Shown here piece after piece: positions 48,806 to 61,360 of a DNA stretch of 64,000 bases. Under the pieces are notes generated by a model, which was not told where the DNA came from, made no database searches, and saw only the letters and a list, made by a program, of their open reading frames with translations. A program made the position numbers and the translations under genes. The stretch comes from Cyrtodaria siliqua. Lineage: Eukaryota > Mollusca > Bivalvia > Adapedonta > Hiatellidae. Where the stretch lies: assembly GCA_037043455.1 (NCBI GenBank), contig JAWPHD010000085.1:526001-590000 (forward strand), given 5' to 3'. The stretch's first letter is position 1. Every line of letters begins with the position of its first letter.

Positions 48806-49506
48806 AGTCAATGTTCGAAGTACGGATGTGAAGTCGGCTCGTTGTGGCGCCGTTTATGTGCAACATGTGACATCCTGGTGATACAGACAGTGATTTTGGG
48901 GTTATGTGCCAGGTTTATCCGCGGCAAAATCTGCTTAGTTCTGGCTTGCAATATTGATATTTGCGATCTGCTGTACTGATATTTCCAACGTTTGGTCAGG
49001 CGATGAGCAGTGTAGCGATTGAAGGTGATGTCAGATGGATGTCAGTCTTTTAAACACAAATAGTTTGTTTTCAACCATCAACGAAAATATACATGCATAC
49101 ATGCATTCATATGAATTCACATGAATAATTCATATATGCAAAGTGTTTTTATCTGAGTAATCGATATTGTGTTCTATATCATCACGTTAGGTTATTTTTG
49201 CCATGTCTGTTGACGATCGAACATGTCGCTAATACGTCCGTTGTGACGTTGTGGTACATTATATATCATAATCGTATCTTCGTCAGTTGCTAGGTTCGTG
49301 GGGTAAAGTATGCACATTTGCTTCATTCCGCCATTCCGTTATACCGTTCGACAATTACATTTTCACTGTGACGAAATCAGATGTATTTTTCATTGAGTTC
49401 ATGGCACACAAATAGCAACACAAGTGCTCGATTCAGTTACAATTGTTCAGGACAATTTCCAGTCATTACCTCAAATGCCAGTATCACATTTAGGCGGCTT
49501 CTGTTC

Positions 49507-49805
49507 AGTTGACATTATTTTCCTCAGGTTGACAATATCCACTGTCACCCTCACTGGGATGCAATATTTATATAATAATGACTTGAATCGAATAGGCGTC
49601 ACAAACACAAACACGATCACCCAATCGAAGAGAAAATATACATTCCATGTTAAAACTCCGACTACACTGAGATAAACATATATATATTTAATTGACTCAG
49701 TAACAAAATAGCTTAAGTTCACAACTGACTAGGCTGACATTATTTTTCCGAAGGTTGACAATATCCACTGTCAACCTCACTAGGATGCTATATTTATTTT
49801 AGTAT
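49507..49805 (+). repeat. Pair of direct repeats ~227 bp apart
   Basis: gacattattttcctcaggtt and the following tgacaatatccactgtca, cctcactgggatgc recur at about 49737 (gacattatttttccgaaggt...). Each unit is about 70 bases. Non-coding. Confidence 0.65.
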
Positions 49806-50032
49806 ACCTAACATAAATTGTTGGGATTAAAATTTAAATCTATGAGGGGAAAAAATCCAATATAAAAAATTGTCGCGAATCTGCTCGCGATATTTGTTTA
49901 TTGTCTATTGGTAAACCAAGCGTCTTACGACTGACATAATTTTAACTGTATTTTAATAAGCGTTCACCGATTTCCAATTGCGCGAAGCGTGTCGTAATTG
50001 GAAAAAAAAAACCTTTTTTATACTTCCCGTGA

Positions 50033-51165
50033 CCACACTGATCAAGGCTGCAGCGAAGTCAGATGGTTGCAGAGAAGTCAGATTGGCGACATTGTTGGAA
50101 GTGGATGGTGGGGTTAGTATTTTTGCTTTCTGTTGCGTATTTTGTGAAATGTTTAGAAAATGATTATGAAGATTTAAAACGGAATGACAGAGGAAGCTTT
50201 CACTTCGAAAGCCCGGTAATAAAACGACGTCAGTGCGTATAGCACCCTGTATAAATGTCCAAAGACATTGGAGCTATGGACCTGGATTTTGCGCATGAAA
50301 ATCCCTCCATAAATGTCAGTTATTGACCTGACACGAAATGTGTGACGGACGGACGGACGGTGCGATTACTATATGCCCACCCTTCGGGGGCATAAAATCA
50401 CACACCAACTGTTCAAAACATATTTGAATTTAGTCTTCATATGACAATTGAGGTTGCATTGCCTTTACTGTTTACCAAAATAGATATGTCCAATATGTCA
50501 AAAGGTAAACACAATGTTTAATAAATGCGTGCGCTAAAAACATATATAGGTAATTACAAGTACTAGTGTTAACATGGTTAAGTTTCAATCCAAAAAATAC
50601 AGTGGTTACCCTAGCAATCGTCAAAAACGCGATAGAATTGCTTAAAATAATCTAACCTTCCCGTTCGCATCTGAAAAAAATGTTCAATTTGACTTTTTCG
50701 TTCGCACTTGTAAAACACATCTGACATTCCGGTTCGCTATTTGTTTTTACCCTGTCGACTTTAATATGCTATAAATCGATAAGTTTTAATTATTGCAATG
50801 AGCTACTTTGTATAGTTATACAGAAAGGATTAACGTTCTTGACAAGCTTTTTAAATTGAATTACAATTGCTAATATCAGTTCGTTATTTGTGTTTATTCT
50901 GAAAATGTCATTGTTTTTACAAATATTTGAACATTTATACAGGGTGCTATACGAACTAACGTCGTTTTATTATCGGATTTTTAAAGAAAGCTTCGTCTGT
51001 CATTCCTTTTCAAATCTTCATAATCATTTTCCAAACATTTTAGCAAAATACGCAACAGAAAGCAAAAATACTAACCCCACCATTCACTTCCAACAATTTC
51101 GCCAACCTCACTTCTCTGCAACCATCTGACTTCGCTGCAGCCAGTTGATCAGTGTTGTGACGTCA
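50033..51165. mobile_element. Foldback element with ~175-bp inverted arms
   Basis: 50033-50205 and the reverse complement of 50988-51165 agree at roughly nine bases in ten by eye, including ggctgcagcgaagtcagatg, ggggttagtatttttgcttt and aatgattatgaagattt. The arms enclose about 780 bases with no recognisable ORF. The interior at 50255-50395 holds an unrelated dispersed repeat tail (gacggacggacgg, cccttcgggggcata). Arms this long and similar indicate a recent foldback event or a long-TIR non-autonomous transposon. Target duplications are not evident. Confidence 0.75.
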
Positions 51166-51539
51166 CAATCGTGTGATAGTAAAAAATATTTACCGGTGAA
51201 CAGTAAAAATTGCTTCACGCCAAGGGTATGGGCAATTTATACAGGAGTTTAAACGTGAGGTATAATACAATTATTTGTATAATGTTAACAATTATATAAC
51301 ATATATGTAATCAAGGAACAGTTTCCTTACCTACCGCCGCCCCCAGCCCTAACCCTCCGACAATAAAATAGTCGTACTGACAATAGTTTATTTATGATAA
51401 CATATATAATATTGTATTATTTCTTCTGATTATTATTGTGCAACACGCAATGGGCCTAATTTAGGTCGACTGTTTTATGATCATACTTCGTCTTTGTCTA
51501 CATTAGATATATCTAATGTTGTTGACATTGAAACATGTA

Positions 51540-52000
51540 ATAATACTATTATGTATTTCATATATAAACACAAGCAAGGTTTTACGGAAGCGCAAAATAG
51601 CTGCCGAGAGATTGGGTTGGAACTGGGAACAACGTTTAACATAATAACCCATCAAGTCACGGTTGTTTAAACAATATTGAACTAAACTAATGTTGTCAGG
51701 AAGACGTAAAAACGCCACGACATTTTTCTCTTACCAGACACTTTCTTCCTATTATTTTACCATCCGTTTTTTCTACCAAACATTTTGAATAAAGGTGGGC
51801 GACCTCGTTTCGCTCTGGTCAAATACTTGACATGCGTTACATATTGATTACATACTCACCTTTGTAGCACGATGTGCTAGAAGTATACACTTTTCACTGC
51901 TACCATGTGTAATTATAAGATTGTGTTGTCAAAGTGAACAACTCAAAGAAACTGTTCAATTCTAACTTACCATGTGCAATTATGAAAACCGTATAACCGT
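51540..52000 (+). repeat. Dispersed repeat family E, copy 2
   Basis: acaagcaaggttttacggaa, cgcaaaatagctgccgagag, ccaaacattttgaat, ctgctaccatgtgtaattat and ttgtcaaagtgaa recur in the same order at 54657-55080. It lacks the terminal cagctgcc hairpin block of the other copies. Confidence 0.7.
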
Positions 52001-52499
52001 TCCGGCAGCGAATTAACCATGATTACTTGGTCTTTATTAAATAATGACAGCGTTGTCAAAAGTTCTTCTGGGAGTGCATATTAGCGACATGTTCAATAGT
52101 CAACGGAATGAAAAATGATGTTTACGAAACATACATCGAATACACAAATAGCCAAGCGTACATATATGAATTATCGAACATATATCTGCATGCAAACTTT
52201 CGTTGCTGATAATAAACAAGTTTGTTTTTCCAAAAAGATGTCATCTGCCATTATAACTAGTAATTACCTGCAAAAACTGACCAAATGTCTGATCAGTGGC
52301 ATATGCCATATATCAATGTTGTGGAAAATGGAAATGTTCTGCCTTAGAGAAACGGATATCTGCACAATTGCGATTTTTGCACCTAACTACCGCCACAACG
52401 GATTGATTCTTGTCCGAAATAGCGGACGTCAAACATCGATTTTTTCGATAGACCCTCCCGAAAAATATACTAGATAAAACTTGATATGTATTTTTATCA

Positions 52500-52790
52500 A
52501 GAGCGAGTCTTGATTACCTCCCATTAAACAGACTCAATAAAACCGAATCTGGTACTTTTATCTCTTCTTTGTGTTTGATGCTTCCAAGGTATCCCATTTT
52601 CAGTATTTATTGACATTCACGCTAGCGTTAGTTTAGTGCTGTTTGTCGGCCGTAAAAAGTCGCCCTGACTACAAATCAGTAGTGTTATTCTTTACTGGTA
52701 CTTTGGGATCACCAAGCCCAATCTTTGTGGCTTTAAAGTAGAATATCGCTTAAACGTAGTTTCTTTTTATTTGATGCTTCCATGAACAGC
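52500..52790 (-). repeat. Family D, two partial units in tandem
   Basis: The first part carries the hairpin (aaacagactcaataaaaccg), gatgcttccaaggtatccc and ttttcagtatttattgac. After aaatcagtagtgttatt a second unit begins (atcaccaagcccaatc, ttaaagtagaatatcgctta). The order implies that D units can sit head to tail. Confidence 0.6.
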
Positions 52791-53596
52791 TGAAAAGATG
52801 TTTCTTGCTATTTCACATTGTGTATATTCCCCACTGGTAGCCCCAATTTTATAACCGCTTCTATACAGATCCTTAGATAATACACTGCATAAAATGGTTC
52901 TGATTTTTTTTAATATTATTATTTCCCGTGAAATAAACATCAAATTGTATGCAAAAATGCTATGAAATATATGTATGACGGCAAACATACAGCTATCAGG
53001 AAAAGGAGGTAACAATAACCTTTTGAAGGGAGGTAATCACTACAGAAAGAAATGTAGTAAGAAAAACAGTGAACATTATTTTATGGTTATTTCACTGTTT
53101 GAAACAAATTAAATTATCAATTTAATTTTACTGAGAAAATTATATAATTCATTGGGAAGCATAACATGAATTCATATTACTAATACACAGATACACACAG
53201 TCAGGTGTTTATAGAATTCCATTCAAGTAGCATCTGGAGACAAGTTGCTTAAAGCGTGACAATTAGAAACACTGCTCGGACGAATGATTAATATGTATCC
53301 CATGAATATCTACTCACACTGAACTTGCACTGGTTGTGTCCCTGGGGTAATACTAATGGATTCTCATTTAAACGCGGATATCCCACGGACTTGTTCGAAC
53401 AATGCGCCCATTTACTACTACGAAATCATATAAATGTAAAGTGATTCAATAAAATACATACTTACATTAGTCTGAAACTGTCGCCTTGAGGAAACAAGAT
53501 CACATTTTCACCGTTCAACACACAAGTTAACTGCTTCAGCGGATATTATTGGATATTACTGGACCTAAATCGTACGTGCAATTATATCTAAAAATA

Positions 53597-53868
53597 CATT
53601 ACGTGGTCCGAGTATTAACTTTCATACCCCATCCAACCATTTTTCCAATAAGCGAAAACGGGGTTTGCTGGGGTATGAAATAAAACCTTAATTTCAGCTT
53701 AATTTTACATATTGTAAAATTAAAACATTTAATACGTAATTTTAAACAGGTTATCGCATTTGTTCAGTAAAACATATTTTTAAACGTGTTTTATTGTCGA
53801 AATATATAAAATCCTGCTAATATAAGCTTGCCCATCGCTTAATGGAATTAAGGCGGGACCAAGTAACG
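53597..53868. mobile_element. MITE family F, copy (complete)
   Basis: cattacgtggtccgagtatt at the left and gggaccaagtaacg at the right; the interior has the ccccatccaacc/gggtttgctggggtatg hairpin, ttaatttcagcttaa and aagcttgcccatcg. It is about 30 bases longer than copy 1, the difference lying in the AT-rich middle. Confidence 0.75.
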
Positions 53869-53879
53869 GTAGTAAGGGG

Positions 53880-54640
53880 CCACACTATATACTCCTCAAA
53901 ATAAGTTAAGAACCATCAGACCATCCCTTCTTTATTTCAATAAGAGTAAAGCTTGCATCATCGCACAAGTTTAAATACACTTTGCAATCCAAAAAATGAA
54001 AAATGTTTCGTGTTTCTGTATTCTTTAGGAATATTTTACACTGAAAAAAAAACGGATTCAGATTTTGAAATTTGAATAAAATGCTTTTTTCACCTAAAAG
54101 TGTCATTTCGTATTATGTTCACGACTATTGATTCCTTAACAAGCATCGTCACCATTTTCCTTAGAATAAGCGTGCAGTGACAAATATGCAACTAGGTCTT
54201 GAAAATGTATCAAAAGTTAATAATTGTCGAGGAAATTTAAATTTAATTTAACTAATAAAATAAAATTTTGAGTCCATAGTTCCATTGGTAGTGATTTAAC
54301 GTAATGAATAAATTGACAAAACATATTAAAAACTGTTATAATTATTGTTTTGGGGCAAATTAATGATTTTTAGAAATTATCAAAAATCTCGGGATCTTTT
54401 TAATTACCAGAACAATGTATATCAACATTTTTTTTTCATCTAATGCAGAAGACCTGACAATGTCCATTTTAATGCAGCATTCCTTACACATTCTGTGTAA
54501 CCGTTTACAAATTGTATATGGTTTCACTGATAAGCATATGGAGAAATACTATTGCGGTCTTAAATTATTTTGAAGAGTATATATCAAAGTGAATGTGAAC
54601 GTATTACGATATTAGATTAAGCGCATAAATAGAGTTACGA
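53880..54640. other. No recognisable feature
   Basis: AT-rich, with many homopolymer A/T runs. No coding or RNA signal seen. Confidence 0.3.
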
Positions 54641-54649
54641 TAGAATAAC

Positions 54650-55475
54650 AATAGAAAACAAGCAAGGTTTTACACAAGCGTAAAATAGCTGCCGAGAGAC
54701 AAACATTTAATATAATAATAGATGGAGTCACGGGTGTTAAACCAATATTGAAAAGAAATTGTTGTCAGGCGACCATTGTTATCATCAGTTATTCCTACCA
54801 ATCATTTTGAATCACTTCGCGTCATTCTGTTCAAATATCTTGCCATCATATCACATGCCTTACATATCGATTACAATTCACCCTTGTGACACGACATGCT
54901 TGATGTATGTGTACATCAGCACAGAAATACAATTTTGCACATGTAAGGGATACGTGTGCGTTAGCGTGTGAATTACAACACATAGAAACTGTTCACTGCT
55001 ACCATGTGTAATTATAAGATTGCGTTATCAAAGTGAAAAATGTAAAGGATCTGTTGTTACCTTACCATTTGCACTAATAAAAACCATAATAATGAAAATT
55101 TAAAAAAAAGAAAAAAAGAAAAGTAAATCTGCAGGCTTGAACCCGAACTTCCCCGGCACTAACACGACGCCTCAATCAACTGCGCTACATAGGCTAATAA
55201 ACGTTTTGTCACTAATATACATATAATAATTATTGCATGCTACACTTCAGTAGACTGTCTTTCGAAAACGTTAGTTCATCAAGTGAAACGGTAACCTTTT
55301 AACGCTGCAAACTATGTATTTACACCAGTCAAGCTTTTTAGAATAGTTCACTAGGAATTGAAGTTGTAATTCATTCTTTTCATCAGCTACATGATTCACA
55401 CAGTCTGTTAACCATAGACAAATACTAAACCGATATAAGGATCAGCTGCCTTCTGCAGCTGAATAAGTTTAAGTT
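54650..55475 (+). repeat. Dispersed repeat family E, copy 3 (longest)
   Basis: Left part matches 51540-52000 and the right part (55246-55475) matches 1190-1412, ending in the hairpin cagctgccttctgcagctga. A tRNA-like segment lies inside it (55125-55197, minus) together with an A-rich tract, which has no counterpart in copy 2. Confidence 0.65.
55125..55197 (-). tRNA. tRNA-like sequence (pseudogene or SINE head)
   Basis: On the minus strand: gcctatgtagcgcagttgat with an A-box-like tagcgcagttgattgagg, and 35-40 bases on a good B box, gggttcaagcctg. The acceptor strands (gcctatg against cagattt) do not pair, and the anticodon stem is poor. An A-rich run (aaaaaaagaaaaaaagaa on the plus strand) abuts its 3' side. 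A tRNA pseudogene or SINE head is more likely than a working tRNA gene. Confidence 0.5.
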
Positions 55476-55879
55476 GCAATTATAATAAGCGTGATCCTCA
55501 GTCGATAACGTATTGTATTTATCCCATGTGCTTATAACTAAATTTAGTAAACATTGTCCTGATAACTTCATGGAAATTATAACTTCTACAAGGCTTGTTT
55601 AAACACATACTCGTGTTATCTATCCGTTTATTTTTGGATGTGTTTGGATGGCGTCTTTATGTGAATGCTATATTTTCTGTTCAACTGTATTCAATTTGTC
55701 TACTGTTATACATAACATTATAATTTAATTCGTAAACTCAAACAATTATAAAATGTTTATATTTTAGACTATTCAACGAACTCAGCTCCTGTATTTTATT
55801 AATTCCATATTAATAGTATATAATTTTAAATGACTTATAATAAACTAAGCAAGACAATAATGGTGTGAGTTGCGTTTGA

Positions 55880-56398
55880 AGCAAGACAGTTTAATCAACT
55901 CGATATACATGGCAAATCAGTAGACCACGGACTCTGCTGGCGGTCCTAAGGACTGGTTCCTGTAAATTGCTCCACTGCATGCGAGTAATCATGAATTACG
56001 TCCTTGTACACAATTGTATGTGTCTTAGAAATGCACTATTATAGTCGTCAGGAACACAGATTTACAATAGATAAAGACGGTTCGTACACGCCAATATCTG
56101 AAACAGATGATTATCATCATAATCGTCAACTGAACCGTTATATAATATACAGACGGTCCTTTGAACTTAACAAATATAAATGTATACCTTACATTATTCT
56201 GTTCACCTGTATTGAGCTCATATAGTATCAGACATCTTACTAATCTGAGCATTTTCTGGTTGTTTTTTAGCATCAGACAGACAGATATTATTTATTGATT
56301 TAAACTATACAAGTTTATCATCATGTACACTATGCAAACATTTATACGTGACAGAATAAACAAAACAAACAAACAACAAAAACATAATTTTGCACACT
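55880..56398. other. No recognisable feature
   Basis: AT-rich. Overlapping frames on both strands at 56004-56273 have no motif I recognise. Confidence 0.3.
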
Positions 56399-56399
56399 A

Positions 56400-56598
56400 G
56401 TTTCAAATAAATTGTATTATTGAATAATTTGAAATATTAAATAATTGAATAAAAATGTGGAAATGACACTGAACTTTAACTTACGCAAATTAAATTAAAT
56501 ATTAAATTAAAAAAAACAAAAAAAAACAATTTTGTTCTCATTATCACAAAAGCAGTAAAAAAAATAATTAATTAATAGTTTTTCATTCGAGGATAAAC
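56400..56598 (-). other. 3' region of the LINE at 56.6-58.7 kb
   Basis: Follows the RT stop codon on the minus strand. It is very AT-rich with long T runs (minus strand), including gtttttttttgtttttttt. The exact 3' end is not resolvable by eye. Confidence 0.4.
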
Positions 56599-58697
56599 CT
56601 AGTTTTGATAAAACAAAAAATCATTACGAGAATCAAATGCTTCTTTTATAAACCAAGATAAATTAAACAACTCTTTCTTATTACTTGTTTTCATTAGCTC
56701 TATGAATATTAAAACACTTGGACGTTTATAATAGTACTTTTTAATGTATTTTCTTCTTATATTAACATAAACAGGACAGATCAAAACAAAATGGTATTCA
56801 TCTTCAATGTCATTAGAATTACAAATGGTACAATAAAGTTGGTTTCTTTCTAATCTGTTCTGTGCGTAGCGCCCAGTTTCAATTCGCAGTGAATGCGACG
56901 ATAGTCTTAGTTTTGATAAAACAATTCGCAACTTATATGGCAAAATATCGAGATATAGTTCATATTCAAAATTGCCTTTAAAATGTAAATACATTGACAA
57001 AACTCTATTATTTACAACATCGCTGTTCCACTTTTGAACAAAACAATCGACTAAACGCTGTTTAAAAACAGTATGACATGTTTTCAAAGGAACACTATTT
57101 GGATTATTCCAAACATAGCCAAAACCATACTCGTTTAGAAGCTTTTTAATATTCCCAGCCCAACTATTACGCCAATTTTCTATGTTATTGACGGAATTAT
57201 TGTAAATACTAGAAATTATAATATTGTCAGAGTTAACTGTTTTGCACCAATATTTAACGATTCTAACATAGCGCAATATATACAATGGATACCGCCCAAG
57301 TTCCCCGTAAATACCCGCATTGCTTGTAGAAGTCTTAACATTTAAAATATATTTACAAAATTTTAAGTGAATCCTTTCAATTTCTTTCGACTTAGAAAAT
57401 CCCCAGGCTTCGCAACCATAATTCAGAATGGATCCAACAAAGGAGTCGAATAATTGACACATTGTCTTCGGTTTAAAATTAAACTTCTTAGTATTAGCAA
57501 TTAATATATGTAAAGCCTTTAAACCCTTCCCTGCTAAACTTACTTGATTTAAAACAAATGTTCCGGTATAATTAAAAATAACTCCCAGATAATTAAAATC
57601 GTTAACTATTTCTAAGAAGTTGTCATTATATGTCCATGACTCATTTTGTCTTAATTGGCCCCTTTTCCTAAAAACCATAATTTTGGTTTTGACGGAATTT
57701 ACTTCTAATCCCCATTTATTACAATAAGCTAGTAATAAATCTAAATTTTGCTGCAAATCATCAGGTGATTTTCCTACTAAAACCATATCATCTGCAAACA
57801 GTAGAAGAATAAGAGTAATATCGTCGATAGTAAGACCTGAACTAATATCATTTTGTAAATATAACTCTGAATCTTCAACGAAAAGGGAGAAAATTTTCGG
57901 GGAAATTACCTCCCCTTGCCTTAGACCGATTGAACATTCGAAAAAATCTGAATAACTATTGCAACTTTTAACACAAGATTTTACTTTAGAGTACATGTCT
58001 CTTATTATTCTAAGTAGCTTTCCATTTATGCCTATTTTATAAAGTTTTAGCCGTAAGGCATTCCTATAAACGCTATCAAAAGCTTTTTTCAAATCAACAA
58101 ATGCACAATACAATCGACCTTTCTTATTTAATATCTTGTGAATAACAGATTGTAATACAAAAATTGCATCGATAGTTGAACGACCCGACCTAAAACCAAA
58201 TTGGGCGTCTGATATAATATTATTATCTTCACACCATTTACTTATCCTTTTATTAAAAATACCGGTAAAGATTTTGGACAAACAACTAACAATAGTAATT
58301 CCTCTATAATTATTTACGTCGTCAGGGTCGTTCTTCTTAAACAAAGGTATAATAATTCCCTCGGTCCATTTTTCTGGAAAATATCCGGAGTTTAGTACAG
58401 CATTAAATAAATCAACAAGATGCGAGGAAATGATATCTACTGATTCGAGAAATATTCATTCATGACAAAGTCTCCAGAAATTGACTTATTTCGCTTCAAA
58501 GAACGAACAACAGATTCTACCTCAGCAATTGTTATAATTTTATCCAATTCTTCAAACTTACAACTGTTTTCATTAAAATCATGCTGCTGGCAGAAAGATT
58601 TTGCTTCATCATTTTCTACTTGAAAAATCTCCGTTGACAACTGAGAAAAATAATTATAAAATCTCATCAGAGGATGGCCTATATTAACATCTGAAAT
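56599..58697 (-). pseudogene. LINE reverse transcriptase, 5'-truncated, one frameshift
   Basis: The main frame runs from about 58449 to 56599. Counting residues from the L/M at 58344: NNYRGITIVSCLSKIF at 11-26, AFVDLKKAFD at 81-90 (catalytic D84), IGLRQGEVISPKIF at 139-152, LLFADDMVLVG at 181-191 (catalytic D185, D186), WGLEVNSVKTKIMVF at 211-225. A C-terminal CTIC...EDEYHFVLICP (C505, C508, H518, C523) looks like a zinc knuckle. The RT copies element RNA at a nicked target. In-frame sequence continues 5' (FPEKWTEGIIIPLF). A one-base frameshift near 58447 then separates an upstream part (RSLKRNKSISGDFVMNEYFS). No endonuclease was found, and coding similarity ends near 58697, so the copy is truncated. 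It is far better preserved than the 47 kb LINE, hence younger. Clade not assigned. Confidence 0.9.
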
Positions 58698-58951
58698 CGA
58701 TTAGAAATGCAATTTGACGTAGTTAAGGGATGGAAACGTATTATTGATACAGTGGCTAATACGATTTCAGATTTATCCAAGTTTATATATATTCCTTCTG
58801 AATCTTTTTCACATGTTTGTAACATCCTCGAATGTCTGTATGATAAAACACGTACAGTATTAAACATGTCTGAATCAAACTTTGTTTAAATTGCAATAAC
58901 TAAGGGAATGAGTGTAGTTTTATGGTATAGGTAAAGCACTTTTGAAGTCCT

Positions 58952-59339
58952 CATTATGTGGTCCGAGCATTAACTTTCATACCCAATCCAACCTCTTCTC
59001 CAAGAAGCGAAAACGGGGTTGGATGGGGTATGAAATAAAACCCTAATTTCGGCTTAAACAATTTGTATATTGTAAAATTAAAACATGTATAAGTAATATT
59101 ACACAGGTTATCGCATTTTATTTAGTAAAACTGTTTTTAAACATGTTTCATTGTCGAAATATCCATTAAAAAATCATGCTTATATAAGCTTTCTCATTTG
59201 CAGTCCAGACTCTATTGTACCCATCTATTGTGCGCCTTAGTCGGTGCGCCCTAAGGCGCATTGAGTTTGTTGGCGAAGGGACTATAAACCTTAGAACTAC
59301 ACACACACACAATTAGAATTAATGAAGGACCACGTAATG
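58952..59339. mobile_element. MITE family F, copy interrupted by ~120 bp
   Basis: Left end cattatgtggtccgagcatt, right end aaggaccacgtaatg. After tatataagctttctcat the expected tail is broken by foreign sequence (about 59195-59310) that holds its own hairpin, tgcgccttag/ctaaggcgca, and a cacacacacaca run. This is an insertion within a MITE. Confidence 0.65.
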
Positions 59340-59436
59340 TGATGAATTAATAGTAGCAATTATACCATACTGAGCCGATGAAGATACCGAAACAACAGTA
59401 CGCACACCAACGTGCACCAAAGCCGCGCATGCGATA

Positions 59437-60728
59437 TCTTTTAGCTCACCTGAGCCGAAGGCACAAACGTTGTACAAACGAAGTTCCTAGGGGCAAACAT
59501 TGCTGTTCCCCGGGTTCCAACGTTTGGATTTACATGATTTACATATACTTATATAGGGCATTTATAAACGACATCTCCTCAGAAACCGCTAGAACAATTT
59601 TGACCAAATTTCACAAGGTTGATAGTGTGGTCAATGCCTTTCACAGTTATATTATTTAAGTCAATGCGACATCCAAGTTGGCCGTCATAACCATATAGGC
59701 TCAAAATATTAAAAAAGCTTCTGCTCAAGAACCACATAATAGATGTTGACGGTTTTTATTATAAATGATTGTCAACCCCGGGTTTCCAAATGTTGTATAT
59801 ATGGAGATTTTACATGTTTTACATAGACGTATATCGGGAATTTAAAAAACAAATCTTCTCTAAAATCACAAGATATAGATCTCTCATATATTGTATGTAG
59901 CATTAGCTTATGGTCCTCTACCATGTTTGTTCAAATAGTGACCCTGGGGTCAAAATGTATTTTCCAAAACCGCTTTGTCAGTTTTGACCAAACTTCACAT
60001 GGATGATTGTGGTCAATGATTTTCAAATAAGATACAATTAGATAAATGCCACATCCAAGATGGCCGACGTTTGAGTGGGGAGCAGGGTGTGGGGTGGGGG
60101 TAACCAACATCTTCTCAGAAACTGCTAGGCCAATTTTGACCAAATTTCACATGTACAATGCTGTGGTCAATGCCTTTCGAGTTTATTTAAATTAAGGCAG
60201 TGCAACATCCAAGATGGCCGCCATTACCATATAAATGTAAAAACGTTAAACAAATCTTATTCTCAAGAACCGCTGAACAGAGTTTGACAGTTTTTATTCA
60301 TAAATGATCTCTAAATTTTAGACTTTAACAATTGTACAAATCAAGTTCCTAGGTTTAAAAATGGATGCGCCCGGGGGTTCTAAATTTTGCATTTGGAGAT
60401 TTTACATGTTTTACATAGACTTATATAGGAAAATTGTAAACATTCGTTTCTCTAAAATCACAATACAAAGATGTCTCCTGTATTGTATACAACATTAGCT
60501 TATGGTCCCCTACTCTATGTTTACTTTGGTATTTTAATAATGTCCTTACACTCTGTATTTATTCCAGACATTTGCTATCCGTCCATTTCCATACAAACAT
60601 TCTCTGAAAATACGAATAATCAAGTTTTGCAACTTTACCTTATGTCGTAGAAAGTTGTCAATCTAATAATCAATTGCACTTGTTAACTACTGTTGTCGTC
60701 TTTGCAACAATTCGCAGGTGAGCGACAC
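59437..60728. mobile_element. TIR-bounded composite repeat, ~1.3 kb
   Basis: The left edge agctcacctgagc and the right edge gcaggtgagc are inverted (gctcacctg). Inside, a ~530-base unit occurs about twice: at 59577 and 60108 (cagaaac.gctag...caattttgaccaaatttca, catccaagatggccgcc-like, ttttacatgttttacataga, attagcttatggtcc), with part-units before and between. No ORF. I recall the gatggccgcc/gaccaaatttcac text as widespread in bivalve genomes. Confidence 0.6.
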
Positions 60729-60899
60729 ATGGCCATTTGGACCTCTTGTCCTGCCATTTACTATCACCCTATACCATTACTATCGCTTCAACGAGGTAGA
60801 AATTACAAACTGTTTTCTATGGAGATGTGGCATGGGAGTGTTAAGTAAGATATATAAAAAAAAGATATGTATATATCTAGTATGCGTAAGAACGATATT

Positions 60900-61360
60900 T
60901 GATTAGCATGGTTCCCATCTTTGCCGAATTATATTTTTCGTTTAACGTTACACAAATACGATATTAATTCCCTACTCTCTGATTAATATTTACCACATAA
61001 CTTACGGTGTGGTAGTGTAACAACACCAATCACTATTTTCGATAATTCACTAGTGATGCAACGGGCCAAATTATACTTCGGTCTTTTCCGTTCAGCTCGG
61101 TGTGCATCGGAATTGTGTCGTCGATTTCCGTAACCGTTCTAAACACCGGATTACGGAAATCAAAGAGGTAATTTCGTCGTTCGGCTTTGTACGAAGAAGG
61201 CCGAGTATAAATACGACGTCATCATATATACATTATACGACGTCAACAAACGACAACGGTATATATGCTTATATGCAGGTTCAGTAAGACATGTTCCTTA
61301 TGAGGATATTTTGGAGCTATGTGATTAATCCAATCAAACAGTCGTGTCTGTTTAATAATG
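60900..61360. other. No recognisable gene
   Basis: Includes a tataaata near 61205 and a short inverted string (tttccgtaacc / ggattacggaaat), but no convincing promoter, exon or RNA gene. Confidence 0.3.

Noticed and set aside
55125..55197. Functional tRNA gene
   Set aside because: The acceptor stem does not close and the anticodon arm is poor, so pseudogene or SINE head fits better.
61196..61215. TATA-box-like tataaata as a promoter
   Set aside because: Isolated motif in AT-rich DNA, with no gene downstream that I can support.
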